Shown piece after piece: positions 12,139-22,165 of a stretch of DNA of 64,000 bases. Numbering within the stretch: the stretch's first letter is position 1; the number at the start of each line of letters is the position of its first letter. The notes beneath the pieces were generated by a model, which ran no database searches, was not told where the DNA came from, and worked only from the letters and a program-made list of their open reading frames with translations. Location of the stretch: positions 372,001 to 436,000 of the forward strand of contig OZ025789.1 of assembly GCA_964019425.1 (NCBI GenBank), read 5' to 3'. Source of the stretch: Flectonema sp. DT1601. Its lineage: Eukaryota > Euglenozoa > Diplonemea > Diplonemida > Diplonemidae. Position numbers and translations under genes: made by a program.

Positions 12139-13887
12139 TTACAAGGGGGTGGAGTCACCGTGAACGTCATCAGCAGAACATCTCCTTCGATTATAACGAT
12201 ATCTTGATGGAGGGGTCCGTTTTTTCAGAGTTGAACGCTCAGACTTTCTCGGCGGAGTTTCAATTTCCTCATGTTCTTCTGTGTCTGGCGGACTCAAACC
12301 TTCTGCCCATGAAGCTAATTGGAACTTCAGGGCCGCAATTTGAGACCGTGCCAAGGCGAGTTGAACATTTAAATCGCTCGCCAGTCCCGTTAACATCATG
12401 GATTGCTCAAGCTGCTCTGCGTGAGTTGTACACCGTTGGTGATTCAGCTCCGAGAGGCGAAGTTGGGCATCCAAAAGTTGTTCTGAGAGCTCTGCCGCTT
12501 TCTCGTTTGTTTCGAGAGAGTCATCTACTGCTCGACAGTAGTTCTCGAGTAAGTCAATCCTACCCTCGGACCATTGTCTCGCAATAGGTGTATTCTCTTT
12601 AACGGAGATAACGTGACTCTCTTGTCGTAAAATCTTGGTCGGCGTGCGGTCGAGAGCTTCACTCTGCGGCATTGTCGGAGGAATTGAGGCTAGAGGACAA
12701 AGAGGGGTGATATAATTAAGGGTAGGGATAGGGGGTTTAATAAGAGGAGTAAAAAGACTACTCGTAGTTGTAAAGAGCGAGAGGTAGTTCTTTGCTATCT
12801 TCATCATAGCAACAGATTCATACAAAATAGGGGATCGGGGGGAAACTTGTTGACTAAAGTGGGTCATGTGGGGACGTGCGGCACGCAAACTCTCGACCTC
12901 CTGTTGAGTATAGAAAAGTCTTATTTTACTTTCTCTTTCCTCATTACATTTGGTCTCCAATTCGTTCGACAGAAGAACAAACCTTTGATGGTAATTGAAA
13001 AGCGCCATTTCCGATAGGTCTGCTTTCTGAGTCAGATTTGCGAGCTCACGTTTCCTGTAATCTTCCACTAAGTCATATTGACGAACTAGTGCAGAAAGAG
13101 AAGTCTTCGATTCATCGCGTTCTACTGTTAACCGTTGAATTACTCCTTCCAGAAGTTCATATTCTTTTCTATCTTTTTCAATAATTAAAACAGGGGGCGC
13201 AGGAGGAAGTGAGGATGGATCCTGGTTGGTAGCTTTGATCTCAACAGGTAATCCGTTTAGTAACTGCTTGTCTTTCTCGAGGGAGGCTGACATCGCATTA
13301 AAGTAAAATAAAAATAGAACATAAAAAATTCGTTCTTTCATTTGTTCTAATTCGTTTTCTAAAATCTGGCATTTCAAGGAAAGTTTCAGCCTTAATCTTC
13401 CTTTTTTTTCTTTGTACAAGGGGGTTTGAGAACCAATGTCAGATTGACATCTTAACACCATAGCAAAATCAGTAGGGAGTGTTTGCGATCCCGTTGACGT
13501 GAGTTCAGGTGGGGGAGTCTGGAAAGAGATGGAAGAAATAGAAGAGAATGACAAGGAGAGTCCAGTGAGCTCATCCTCATCTAACAAAACAGAAGGGGCC
13601 GGGGAGGAAGAACCATTGGCAATAAGTAGAATAGAAAGAGCCGATGCGTAACAAGTTTGCCAGATAAAACATTTCTCAAGCCACGATCTTTCAATGGTGA
13701 GCTTTTCGATCGTTTTCAGTTTTGTTACTTTGTGGATTTTGACTTCTTCTACAGGGAAGATTTCTTTACCATCTTTTATAAAACTTGCAGTGGCAGGTTC
13801 TTCTTTAATGCTGCGCATTAGTGGTCTTGAATGCCACGTGGGGAGGTTCCTCGTCTGGAACAGAACATATGAGCACTGTCTGGACAT
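12139..13887 (-). CDS. RLE-LINE copy B, C-terminal part of ORF (5'-truncated)
   Basis: The open frame of about 580 residues starts at the very end of the endonuclease region (RQCSYVLFQTRNLPTWHS) and covers the C-terminal extension. A conserved segment contains LRLKLSLKCQILENELEQ and a hydrophobic stretch (FYVLFLFYFNAM). Long leucine-heptad coiled coils follow, then a basic tail with KKRTPPSRYRYNRRR. From the 5' break to about 13270 it is nearly identical to copy A; beyond that it diverges sharply while keeping the coiled-coil pattern and an open frame. The reverse transcriptase and endonuclease are missing, so this copy cannot move by itself. The apparent start is not a true initiation site. 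Seventeen bases separate its broken 5' end from the 3' terminus of the adjacent unit at 13901. Confidence 0.75.
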   Translation of the reverse strand: MSRQCSYVLFQTRNLPTWHSRPLMRSIKEEPATASFIKDGKEIFPVEEVKIHKVTKLKTIEKLTIERSWLEKCFIWQTCYASALSILLIANGSSSPAPSVLLDEDELTGLSLSFSSISSISFQTPPPELTSTGSQTLPTDFAMVLRCQSDIGSQTPLYKEKKGRLRLKLSLKCQILENELEQMKERIFYVLFLFYFNAMSASLEKDKQLLNGLPVEIKATNQDPSSLPPAPPVLIIEKDRKEYELLEGVIQRLTVERDESKTSLSALVRQYDLVEDYRKRELANLTQKADLSEMALFNYHQRFVLLSNELETKCNEERESKIRLFYTQQEVESLRAARPHMTHFSQQVSPRSPILYESVAMMKIAKNYLSLFTTTSSLFTPLIKPPIPTLNYITPLCPLASIPPTMPQSEALDRTPTKILRQESHVISVKENTPIARQWSEGRIDLLENYCRAVDDSLETNEKAAELSEQLLDAQLRLSELNHQRCTTHAEQLEQSMMLTGLASDLNVQLALARSQIAALKFQLASWAEGLSPPDTEEHEEIETPPRKSERSTLKKRTPPSRYRYNRRRCSADDVHGDSTPL

Positions 13888-13900
13888 GGAATGATCCAGT

Positions 13901-13965
13901 GAGTTGAATTTCCAGGTGAGATTTGGACTGTTAGCTTTTGGCTAAGGCCCTCCCTGAAGAGCAAG
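13901..13965 (-). other. Terminal stem-loop of LINE 3' end (unit type)
   Basis: On the minus strand: basal CAGGGA pairs with TCACCTG (one bulged A), middle GGGC/GTCC, apical TTAGC/GCTAA with loop CAAAA, then tail GAAATTCAACTC. The shape, loop and middle helix match the X-type hairpin at 2338-2400, while apical and basal helices have different but still complementary bases. It recurs at the start of each tandem unit and at about 38180-38245. Confidence 0.6.
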
Positions 13966-16900
13966 AACAAAAAAACTACTCACACCTGAAGAAAACATAC
14001 ACAAAGAACACACTGTAAGCTGTGTGTGTATTTTGTGTTTGTCACAACAGGAGAGAAAAGAAAGAATGTCAAGGTTGGTCACCTTGCCTATCAACGCACA
14101 ACATTGGTGGTCTCTACTAGACCCTGAGTGATCCCACTGGATCTCTCATCGTTCATAGTACCCTGTGTGAAGTTATAAAATCAAAGGTAAACTATGAACT
14201 ACAAATGACTTAGCCTGTTATTATAATGCCACAGGCAGGCCCTGCATTCAGCAACTATCCAGCAGTGCTTGGATGTCCTGATTTTCTTCTAAAAAAAAGA
14301 AAGAAAAACAAAACTGTAGCTGGGATCACTCAGGATCAACAGACTACCAATGCTACCTGTTGTACTTGCTCACTATGGGGGGTGATGCCAAACACCCAGA
14401 AGTACTAAACTGCTTTCCTTCTTGCTGCCCAGGAGTTTCTGACCAGAACTAATAGAAAATAAAAAGTAGATGGGAAACAATAAAAAGTAAAATGGATATA
14501 ACTGAAGTTAAACAAGACAAATGAAGTAACAGACCAGAACAGAAAGAGGATTGTAATAGAAGATTACAAATAAAAAAATGCAAGTATCAACACATAATCA
14601 AGATACACCAGCAGCTAACAAACAACATAAAATTGAAGATCAGTTGCCAGAGTATTTCAACCATGGTAGAATACTCGCCCCTCTGGCAGGGATTATCCCA
14701 GACTTGTCCTTTAATTTAGTTGGACACCATGGCTTACAACCCTTCCAGAGGGAAGCACCATTATGACTTCTATTTTTTTTCTTCAAGAAAATCATAAGGT
14801 GGGAACAAAGAAAAATGCTAAGAGGAACCCCCTATTAACACCTAAGACATCTAAACTGCAGCCCAGCTTATGCCCAATGCACTAACAGGTCATTCCCTCA
14901 CACTCAGATCAAAAAATCAAAGTTCAGAGTGCATCTTAGCGTGAATGAGAGAATTTCCTCCCGCTTATTTTGAACAAAAGGGATAGGAGAAGGGATAGAA
15001 AACGAACATAAAAATAAAATTCTAAGTGAGAAACACTTAGCAGAAACACTTAGCAGCTTTTAAGGAGCTGAAAAGCAAAAAAAAAATCTAAGTGAGAAAC
15101 ACTTAGTAGAAACAATTTGTAGCTAATTAAGCTGAAAATAAAAAAATAAAAAATTTCTAAGTGAGAAAAACTTAGCAACTTTTAGAACAAATATTTCAGT
15201 AAATAACCTGTAATGATTAAACCATTACAAGTTTGATGCCAAAACTGACAAGGACTGAGTTGAATTTCCAGGTGAGATTTGGACTGTTAGCTTTTGGCTA
15301 AGGCCCTCCCTGAAGAGCAAGAACAAAAAAACTACTCACACCTGAAGAAAACATACACAAAGAACACACTGTAAGCTGTGTGTGTATTTTGTGTTTGTCA
15401 CAACAGGAGAGAAAAGAAAGAATGTCAAGGTTGGTCACCTTGCCTATCAACGCACAACATTGGTGGTCTCTACTAGACCCTGAGTGATCCCACTGGATCT
15501 CTCATCGTTCATAGTACCCTGTGTGAAGTTATAAAATCAAAGGTAAACTATGAACTACAAATGACTTAGCCTGTTATTATAATGCCACAGGCAGGCCCTG
15601 CATTCAGCAACTATCCAGCAGTGCTTGGATGTCCTGATTTTCTTCTAAAAAAAAGAAAGAAAAACAAAACTGTAGCTGGGATCACTCAGGATCAACAGAC
15701 TACCAATGCTACCTGTTGTACTTGCTCACTATGGGGGGTGATGCCAAACACCCAGAAGTACTAAACTGCTTTCCTTCTTGCTGCCCAGGAGTTTCTGACC
15801 AGAACTAATAGAAAATAAAAAGTAGATGGGAAACAATAAAAAGTAAAATGGATATAACTGAAGTTAAACAAGACAAATGAAGTAACAGACCAGAACAGAA
15901 AGAGGATTGTAATAGAAGATTACAAATAAAAAAATGCAAGTATCAACACATAATCAAGATACACCAGCAGCTAACAAACAACATAAAATTGAAGATCAGT
16001 TGCCAGAGTATTTCAACCATGGTAGAATACTCGCCCCTCTGGCAGGGATTATCCCAGACTTGTCCTTTAATTTAGTTGGACACCATGGCTTACAACCCTT
16101 CCAGAGGGAAGCACCATTATGACTTCTATTTTTTTTCTTCAAGAAAATCATAAGGTGGGAACAAAGAAAAATGCTAAGAGGAACCCCCTATTAACACCTA
16201 AGACATCTAAACTGCAGCCCAGCTTATGCCCAATGCACTAACAGGTCATTCCCTCACACTCAGATCAAAAAATCAAAGTTCAGAGTGCATCTTAGCGTGA
16301 ATGAGAGAATTTCCTCCCGCTTATTTTGAACAAAAGGGATAGGAGAAGGGATAGAAAACGAACATAAAAATAAAATTCTAAGTGAGAAACACTTAGCAGA
16401 AACACTTAGCAGCTTTTAAGGAGCTGAAAAGCAAAAAAAAAATCTAAGTGAGAAACACTTAGTAGAAACAATTTGTAGCTAATTAAGCTGAAAATAAAAA
16501 AATAAAAAATTTCTAAGTGAGAAAAACTTAGCAACTTTTAGAACAAATATTTCAGTAAATAACCTGTAATGATTAAACCATTACAAGTTTGATGCCAAAA
16601 CTGACAAGGACTGAGTTGAATTTCCAGGTGAGATTTGGACTGTTAGCTTTTGGCTAAGGCCCTCCCTGAAGAGCAAGAACAAAAAAACTACTCACACCTG
16701 AAGAAAACATACACAAAGAACACACTGTAAGCTGTGTGTGTATTTTGTGTTTGTCACAACAGGAGAGAAAAGAAAGAATGTCAAGGTTGGTCACCTTGCC
16801 TATCAACGCACAACATTGGTGGTCTCTACTAGACCCTGAGTGATCCCACTGGATCTCTCATCGTTCATAGTACCCTGTGTGAAGTTATAAAATCAAAGGT

Positions 16901-18439
16901 AAACTATGAACTACAAATGACTTAGCCTGTTATTATAATGCCACAGGCAGGCCCTGCATTCAGCAACTATCCAGCAGTGCTTGGATGTCCTGATTTTCTT
17001 CTAAAAAAAAGAAAGAAAAACAAAACTGTAGCTGGGATCACTCAGGATCAACAGACTACCAATGCTACCTGTTGTACTTGCTCACTATGGGGGGTGATGC
17101 CAAACACCCAGAAGTACTAAACTGCTTTCCTTCTTGCTGCCCAGGAGTTTCTGACCAGAACTAATAGAAAATAAAAAGTAGATGGGAAACAATAAAAAGT
17201 AAAATGGATATAACTGAAGTTAAACAAGACAAATGAAGTAACAGACCAGAACAGAAAGAGGATTGTAATAGAAGATTACAAATAAAAAAATGCAAGTATC
17301 AACACATAATCAAGATACACCAGCAGCTAACAAACAACATAAAATTGAAGATCAGTTGCCAGAGTATTTCAACCATGGTAGAATACTCGCCCCTCTGGCA
17401 GGGATTATCCCAGACTTGTCCTTTAATTTAGTTGGACACCATGGCTTACAACCCTTCCAGAGGGAAGCACCATTATGACTTCTATTTTTTTTCTTCAAGA
17501 AAATCATAAGGTGGGAACAAAGAAAAATGCTAAGAGGAACCCCCTATTAACACCTAAGACATCTAAACTGCAGCCCAGCTTATGCCCAATGCACTAACAG
17601 GTCATTCCCTCACACTCAGATCAAAAAATCAAAGTTCAGAGTGCATCTTAGCGTGAATGAGAGAATTTCCTCCCGCTTATTTTGAACAAAAGGGATAGGA
17701 GAAGGGATAGAAAACGAACATAAAAATAAAATTCTAAGTGAGAAACACTTAGCAGAAACACTTAGCAGCTTTTAAGGAGCTGAAAAGCAAAAAAAAAATC
17801 TAAGTGAGAAACACTTAGTAGAAACAATTTGTAGCTAATTAAGCTGAAAATAAAAAAATAAAAAATTTCTAAGTGAGAAAAACTTAGCAACTTTTAGAAC
17901 AAATATTTCAGTAAATAACCTGTAATGATTAAACCATTACAAGTTTGATGCCAAAACTGACAAGGACTGAGTTGAATTTCCAGGTGAGATTTGGACTGTT
18001 AGCTTTTGGCTAAGGCCCTCCCTGAAGAGCAAGAACAAAAAAACTACTCACACCTGAAGAAAACATACACAAAGAACACACTGTAAGCTGTGTGTGTATT
18101 TTGTGTTTGTCACAACAGGAGAGAAAAGAAAGAATGTCAAGGTTGGTCACCTTGCCTATCAACGCACAACATTGGTGGTCTCTACTAGACCCTGAGTGAT
18201 CCCACTGGATCTCTCATCGTTCATAGTACCCTGTGTGAAGTTATAAAATCAAAGGTAAACTATGAACTACAAATGACTTAGCCTGTTATTATAATGCCAC
18301 AGGCAGGCCCTGCATTCAGCAACTATCCAGCAGTGCTTGGATGTCCTGATTTTCTTCTAAAAAAAAGAAAGAAAAACAAAACTGTAGCTGGGATCACTCA
18401 GGATCAACAGACTACCAATGCTACCTGTTGTACTTGCTC
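13901..18439 (-). repeat. 1,356-bp LINE 3' unit in tandem, 3.35 copies
   Basis: Units start at 13901, 15257, 16613 and 17969 (partial, 471 bases). The three full copies look identical by eye. Each begins GAGTTGAATTTCCAGGTGAG, which on the minus strand is the 3' terminus, preceded by a hairpin with TTAGC-CAAAA-GCTAA at its tip. Inside are a block similar to the array-type 3' region (GTAGATGGGAAAC), a 13-bp inverted repeat (CTGAGTGATCCCA and TGGGATCACTCAG) about 200 bases apart, and three hairpins of the form CTAAGTGAGAAACACTTAG. The partial unit runs into copy A's ORF at GAGCAAG, a short homology shared by both partners. Short frames repeated in each unit have no recognisable product. Perfect copies could also be an assembly effect. 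Confidence 0.85.
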
Positions 18440-21400
18440 TTGTTCTTTATGGATAGTCTTCTGTTGATAGCTCAACTCGGAGCATCGACGTTGCTCTTCC
18501 ACTAGTTTTTCCGAGAGCAGCGCCACTTTCTCATTTGTCTGGAGAGAGTCACTTACCGCTTGACAGTAGTTGTCCAGTAAATCGAGTCTACCTTCGGACC
18601 ATTGCCTCGCAATAGGTGAATCTTCCGTCGATGAGGTCGCCGCACTGTCTTTTTCTTGTTCCGTTTGAGCAGAAGACGATACCAGTAGTCTACTTTGAGA
18701 CAGTTCAGAAGGGAACGTGATCAATGGAGAATGAGGTTTAAAAAAAAAGGAAAGACGGGGTTTGGGAGTCCAGGAGTAATAGGTTGTTGCGATGAGAGGG
18801 AGTCGATAATTCTTTACCGTGGACGTTGATTCGAATAAAAAAGGGGGTGTTGGGGAAAATTGTTGGGAAAAATGGGACAGTTGAGGGCCAGCACGCAATG
18901 TTGCGACCTCTTGTTGAGACAAATAGAGTTGAATTTTTGTTCCAGTTTCATCCCTACACTTAGATTCTAATTCATTGTTTAATAGAATGAACCTTTGTTG
19001 TAAGTTGAAATAAAACATTTCAGCGTGGTCCGCTCTTTGTGATTGTCGCGCCAGCTCGCTCGTCCTTTTTTCCTCCAGAGAGTTAGTTCTTTGAACTAAT
19101 GAGAGAAGAGAACTTTTCACTAAATCACATTCAGCGATCAGGTGTTGATTCTCTTTTTCCAATAGTTCACGTTTTTTCTGTTCCGTTTCTACGTTAAAGA
19201 CAGATGGGGGTGCGGATAGATTTAAAGGGAGTGGGCTGTGAGATACACTCTCGGCGGCCCGTTGTTTGGATGCTTTGTTCTCAATAGACAATCCATTCAG
19301 TAGCTGCTTGTCATTCTCAAGGGAGGCTGACATCGCATTAAAGTAAAATAAAAATAGAACATAAAACATTCGTTCTTTCATTTGTTCTAGTTCGTTTTCT
19401 AAAATCTGGCATTTCAAGGAAAGTTTCAGCCTTAATCTTCCTTCTTTTTTATTGTACAAGGGGGTTTGGGAACCCATGTCAGATTGACTTCTTATCACTA
19501 TAGCGAAATCAGCAGGAAGTGTTTGCGATCCCGTTGACATGAGTTCAGGTGGGGAATTCTGGAGAGAGATGGAAGAAATAGAAGAGAATGACAAGGAGAG
19601 TCCAGTGAGCTCATCCTCATCTAACAAAAAAGAAGGGGCCGGGGAGGAAGAAGAACCATTGGCAATGAGTAGAATAGAAAGAGCCGATGCGTAACAAGTT
19701 TGCCAGATAAAACATTTCTCAAGCCACGATCTTTCAATGGTGAGCTTTTCGATCGTTTTCAGTTTTGTTACTTTGTGGATTTTGACTTCTTCCACAGGGA
19801 AGATTTCTTTACCATCTTTTATAAAACTTGCGGTGGCAGGTTCTTCTTTAATGCTGCGCATTAGTGGTCTTGAATGCCACGTGGGGAGGTTCCTCGTCTG
19901 GAACAGAACATATGAGCACTGTCTGGCGATTCTGGTGCATTCACAAAATAAAGCTTTTGTTGGTGCTAAAGGTGAACCGATGTGACGTGTCCAGATGTTC
20001 AGCTGGTCCATGCAGATGTTTCCTCGTACGCCAACTTCAATAGTAAAAATGTTACAGTCGAAGCCATTAGCGATGATCGAGTCTCTTAGCTTTAGGTATT
20101 TCTTTTCCTTTAAGACATGGGAGGTTTCGAAACGATCTTCATTTGGACACGTCAGCTCCAGAATCAGTGCTCTTTTCGCAAAAAAAGAATAAATAAAAAT
20201 GTCTGGTCTTAGAGAGGACGAGACATGGCACACTTCAAGAGGAACAATTAGGCGGTTATCACCGACATCGTCGAGGATGACCCAATCATTCGCTAGTGAG
20301 AGTTCGCCTGTCTCTTTAGAAATTCTTTCTAGGGGTTTATTTTCCCCTGTTTTTAAAAAAGTTTGAGAGGGAGGCGGGAGGTTTTCTTTTCTTTTGTTGG
20401 CTTTTATTATCAACTCTTCCAAGAAGATAACAATGCGTTTTAGAACGCTGTCGTGACGCCACGTGAACCTCCCTTGTGTTAAAGAGACAGGACAGCCTGT
20501 TAAGACATGCCTGAGGGTAGGATTCACTTTGCCACACAAAACACAATTTTGGTCCACATTGGTGATGTTCCACCTCTTTAAATTATCTTGTGAGGGGAGG
20601 GTGTTTGTAACCGCTTTCAGTTGAAATGAGATATAGGCAGGATTTCCCTCCCTAAGTACCTTATTCCAGGTGAAGTCGTTTATCATACATTTAGACCACT
20701 CCTTCCACTGACCTTGGACTTGTAATTTATTCAAAGAGTTCAGTAGTTCATCTGTGGCTTCCACTTCAAAACGCTTAAGGAGATCGGGGCGAGTAGTACG
20801 TAGATCGCGCAATCGGTGACCAAGACCAGCTGATTGCTTCGCAAGAGAACGGTAAGAAAAAAACTTAATAAGGCGCTCCCACTCAGCAGAAGCTGAAAAC
20901 TTTTTCGACCAATTGGACGATTTCTCCATAATAACATTGTAGACACCGTGCATGTCAGAGTCCTGTGAGGATCTGAGGATGTCTAGTTTAATTGATTGCG
21001 CTTGTTTATATAGCGTCTCAACTCTTTTGTGTCTGAGACCAACAGTGTTCTTTGAACCGGTAAAAAGGATGACTGTGTTCGCAGAGCGGACAAATCCCCA
21101 CCATTTCTTCAAAAAAGGTTTAATAATTTTGTCCAATTTTTTGGCAAAAGGGAGAGATAAGTCATGGATCATCAAACTCCATGTTAACCTTGACAATAAC
21201 AAGTGTTGGACAGACCAAGCCTTCTGAGACCCATATAGTGGCATGGCGTCGACTTTTTTTAAAAAATTCCTGGTAAAAGTGGTCAGGCGCTCTCGCAGTT
21301 TCTGTTCTTTGGCGTTCGGCTCAAACCAACGCCCGAGGTATTTGAACTCTCCAGCTTCCTGGAGATTCGTAATCGGAACATTGTTAATCTTCAGGTCCGG

Positions 21401-22165
21401 GTTAGCTGGTTTCCCTTGTACAAAGCTGTGGGCAATGCATTTCTGGGGTTTCGCTTTCATACCACGAGACCAGGAAAGAAACTGTTCGAGCGACTTGATT
21501 AGCAATTTTGCCCCCGCCTTTGATGACGTGGTAAGTTGTAAATCATCAGCAAAAGCTGCAACTAATAGTTGGAGGGATTTATTGTTAAACTCGTAGGCTT
21601 CCTGTTGATGAACTGCTAAGGAAAAGAGCAGTAGTTGGAATACCAAATTAAAAAGGGTTGGGGAGGAAACGCAGCCTTGAAAGACACCAACTTCAAAAGG
21701 GATAGTGGGCGTCAGGCCTTCTCCAACTCTGATTTGGACGCGCATGGAGGAATAATACCTTTTATAGAAACCGATTATTCTTTCGTGAATTCCGAAATAT
21801 TTTAAAGCAAAGAAAATTAATTGATGTTTGACTGAGCCGAAAGCATCTGCCAAATCCACCCAGACAATTGTTAGGTTTTTCCGGAGAGCTTTCACTTCTT
21901 TAAAAATCTCTGAGGTGATCGTGGCATGTTCGATACATCCAGAGACACCTTTCCTAAAGCCTTTTTGAAAATTAAATTTAGAAAGAGTGTGGTTTGCGAC
22001 GGCTTCCTGAATAACCGTATTAAAAATTTTCCCGTCGCAGTTGCCCACAGCTATCGGTCTCGTTTTCGAGATGTCTTTCCCATCGGAGTTGGGCTTTGGG
22101 AGCATTGTTACAAATGCTAAGCCCCAACTATCCGGATAGGCCTTGAGTTCGAAAGGACGATGGGG
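18404..22165 (-). CDS. RLE-LINE copy A: reverse transcriptase, endonuclease and coiled-coil tail
   Basis: This is a non-LTR retrotransposon polyprotein acting by target-primed reverse transcription. In order: RT domain from DSWGLAF, with catalytic VDLADAFGSVKH, GVFQGCVSSPTLF and FADD (about 21545); thumb region; CCHC finger CVLCGKVNPTLRHVLTGC (about 20510-20560); and a PD-(D/E)XK-type endonuclease with RPDIFIY...LELTCPNE (about 20150-20210). The canonical R2-like end, CSYVLFQTRNLPTW, follows. The same frame then continues for about 450 residues of conserved linker and coiled coil, unusual for this group. The N-terminal DNA-binding region is absent because the element is broken at about 22150-22165 against the Helitron. 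The frame stays open into Helitron sequence to 22291, so the first residues are chance. The C-terminus is replaced by 1,356-bp-unit sequence from about 18439. Known family: R2/R4/NeSL-like RLE elements; the exact clade is not settled. Confidence 0.85.
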   Translation of the reverse strand, partial: PHRPFELKAYPDSWGLAFVTMLPKPNSDGKDISKTRPIAVGNCDGKIFNTVIQEAVANHTLSKFNFQKGFRKGVSGCIEHATITSEIFKEVKALRKNLTIVWVDLADAFGSVKHQLIFFALKYFGIHERIIGFYKRYYSSMRVQIRVGEGLTPTIPFEVGVFQGCVSSPTLFNLVFQLLLFSLAVHQQEAYEFNNKSLQLLVAAFADDLQLTTSSKAGAKLLIKSLEQFLSWSRGMKAKPQKCIAHSFVQGKPANPDLKINNVPITNLQEAGEFKYLGRWFEPNAKEQKLRERLTTFTRNFLKKVDAMPLYGSQKAWSVQHLLLSRLTWSLMIHDLSLPFAKKLDKIIKPFLKKWWGFVRSANTVILFTGSKNTVGLRHKRVETLYKQAQSIKLDILRSSQDSDMHGVYNVIMEKSSNWSKKFSASAEWERLIKFFSYRSLAKQSAGLGHRLRDLRTTRPDLLKRFEVEATDELLNSLNKLQVQGQWKEWSKCMINDFTWNKVLREGNPAYISFQLKAVTNTLPSQDNLKRWNITNVDQNCVLCGKVNPTLRHVLTGCPVSLTQGRFTWRHDSVLKRIVIFLEELIIKANKRKENLPPPSQTFLKTGENKPLERISKETGELSLANDWVILDDVGDNRLIVPLEVCHVSSSLRPDIFIYSFFAKRALILELTCPNEDRFETSHVLKEKKYLKLRDSIIANGFDCNIFTIEVGVRGNICMDQLNIWTRHIGSPLAPTKALFCECTRIARQCSYVLFQTRNLPTWHSRPLMRSIKEEPATASFIKDGKEIFPVEEVKIHKVTKLKTIEKLTIERSWLEKCFIWQTCYASALSILLIANGSSSSPAPSFLLDEDELTGLSLSFSSISSISLQNSPPELMSTGSQTLPADFAIVIRSQSDMGSQTPLYNKKEGRLRLKLSLKCQILENELEQMKERMFYVLFLFYFNAMSASLENDKQLLNGLSIENKASKQRAAESVSHSPLPLNLSAPPSVFNVETEQKKRELLEKENQHLIAECDLVKSSLLSLVQRTNSLEEKRTSELARQSQRADHAEMFYFNLQQRFILLNNELESKCRDETGTKIQLYLSQQEVATLRAGPQLSHFSQQFSPTPPFLFESTSTVKNYRLPLIATTYYSWTPKPRLSFFFKPHSPLITFPSELSQSRLLVSSSAQTEQEKDSAATSSTEDSPIARQWSEGRLDLLDNYCQAVSDSLQTNEKVALLSEKLVEEQRRCSELSYQQKTIHKEQEQVQQVALVVC

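Noticed and set aside
14226-17478. Identical 60- and 62-residue frames in each 1,356-bp unit
   Set aside because: They are short, without domains, and present only because the unit is repeated; they lie antisense to the LINE.
13901-18439. SL RNA or 5S rRNA gene repeat (unit length is similar to some kinetoplastid SL repeats)
   Set aside because: No 5S internal control region, no convincing leader plus Sm site was seen, and the unit is homologous to LINE 3' regions.
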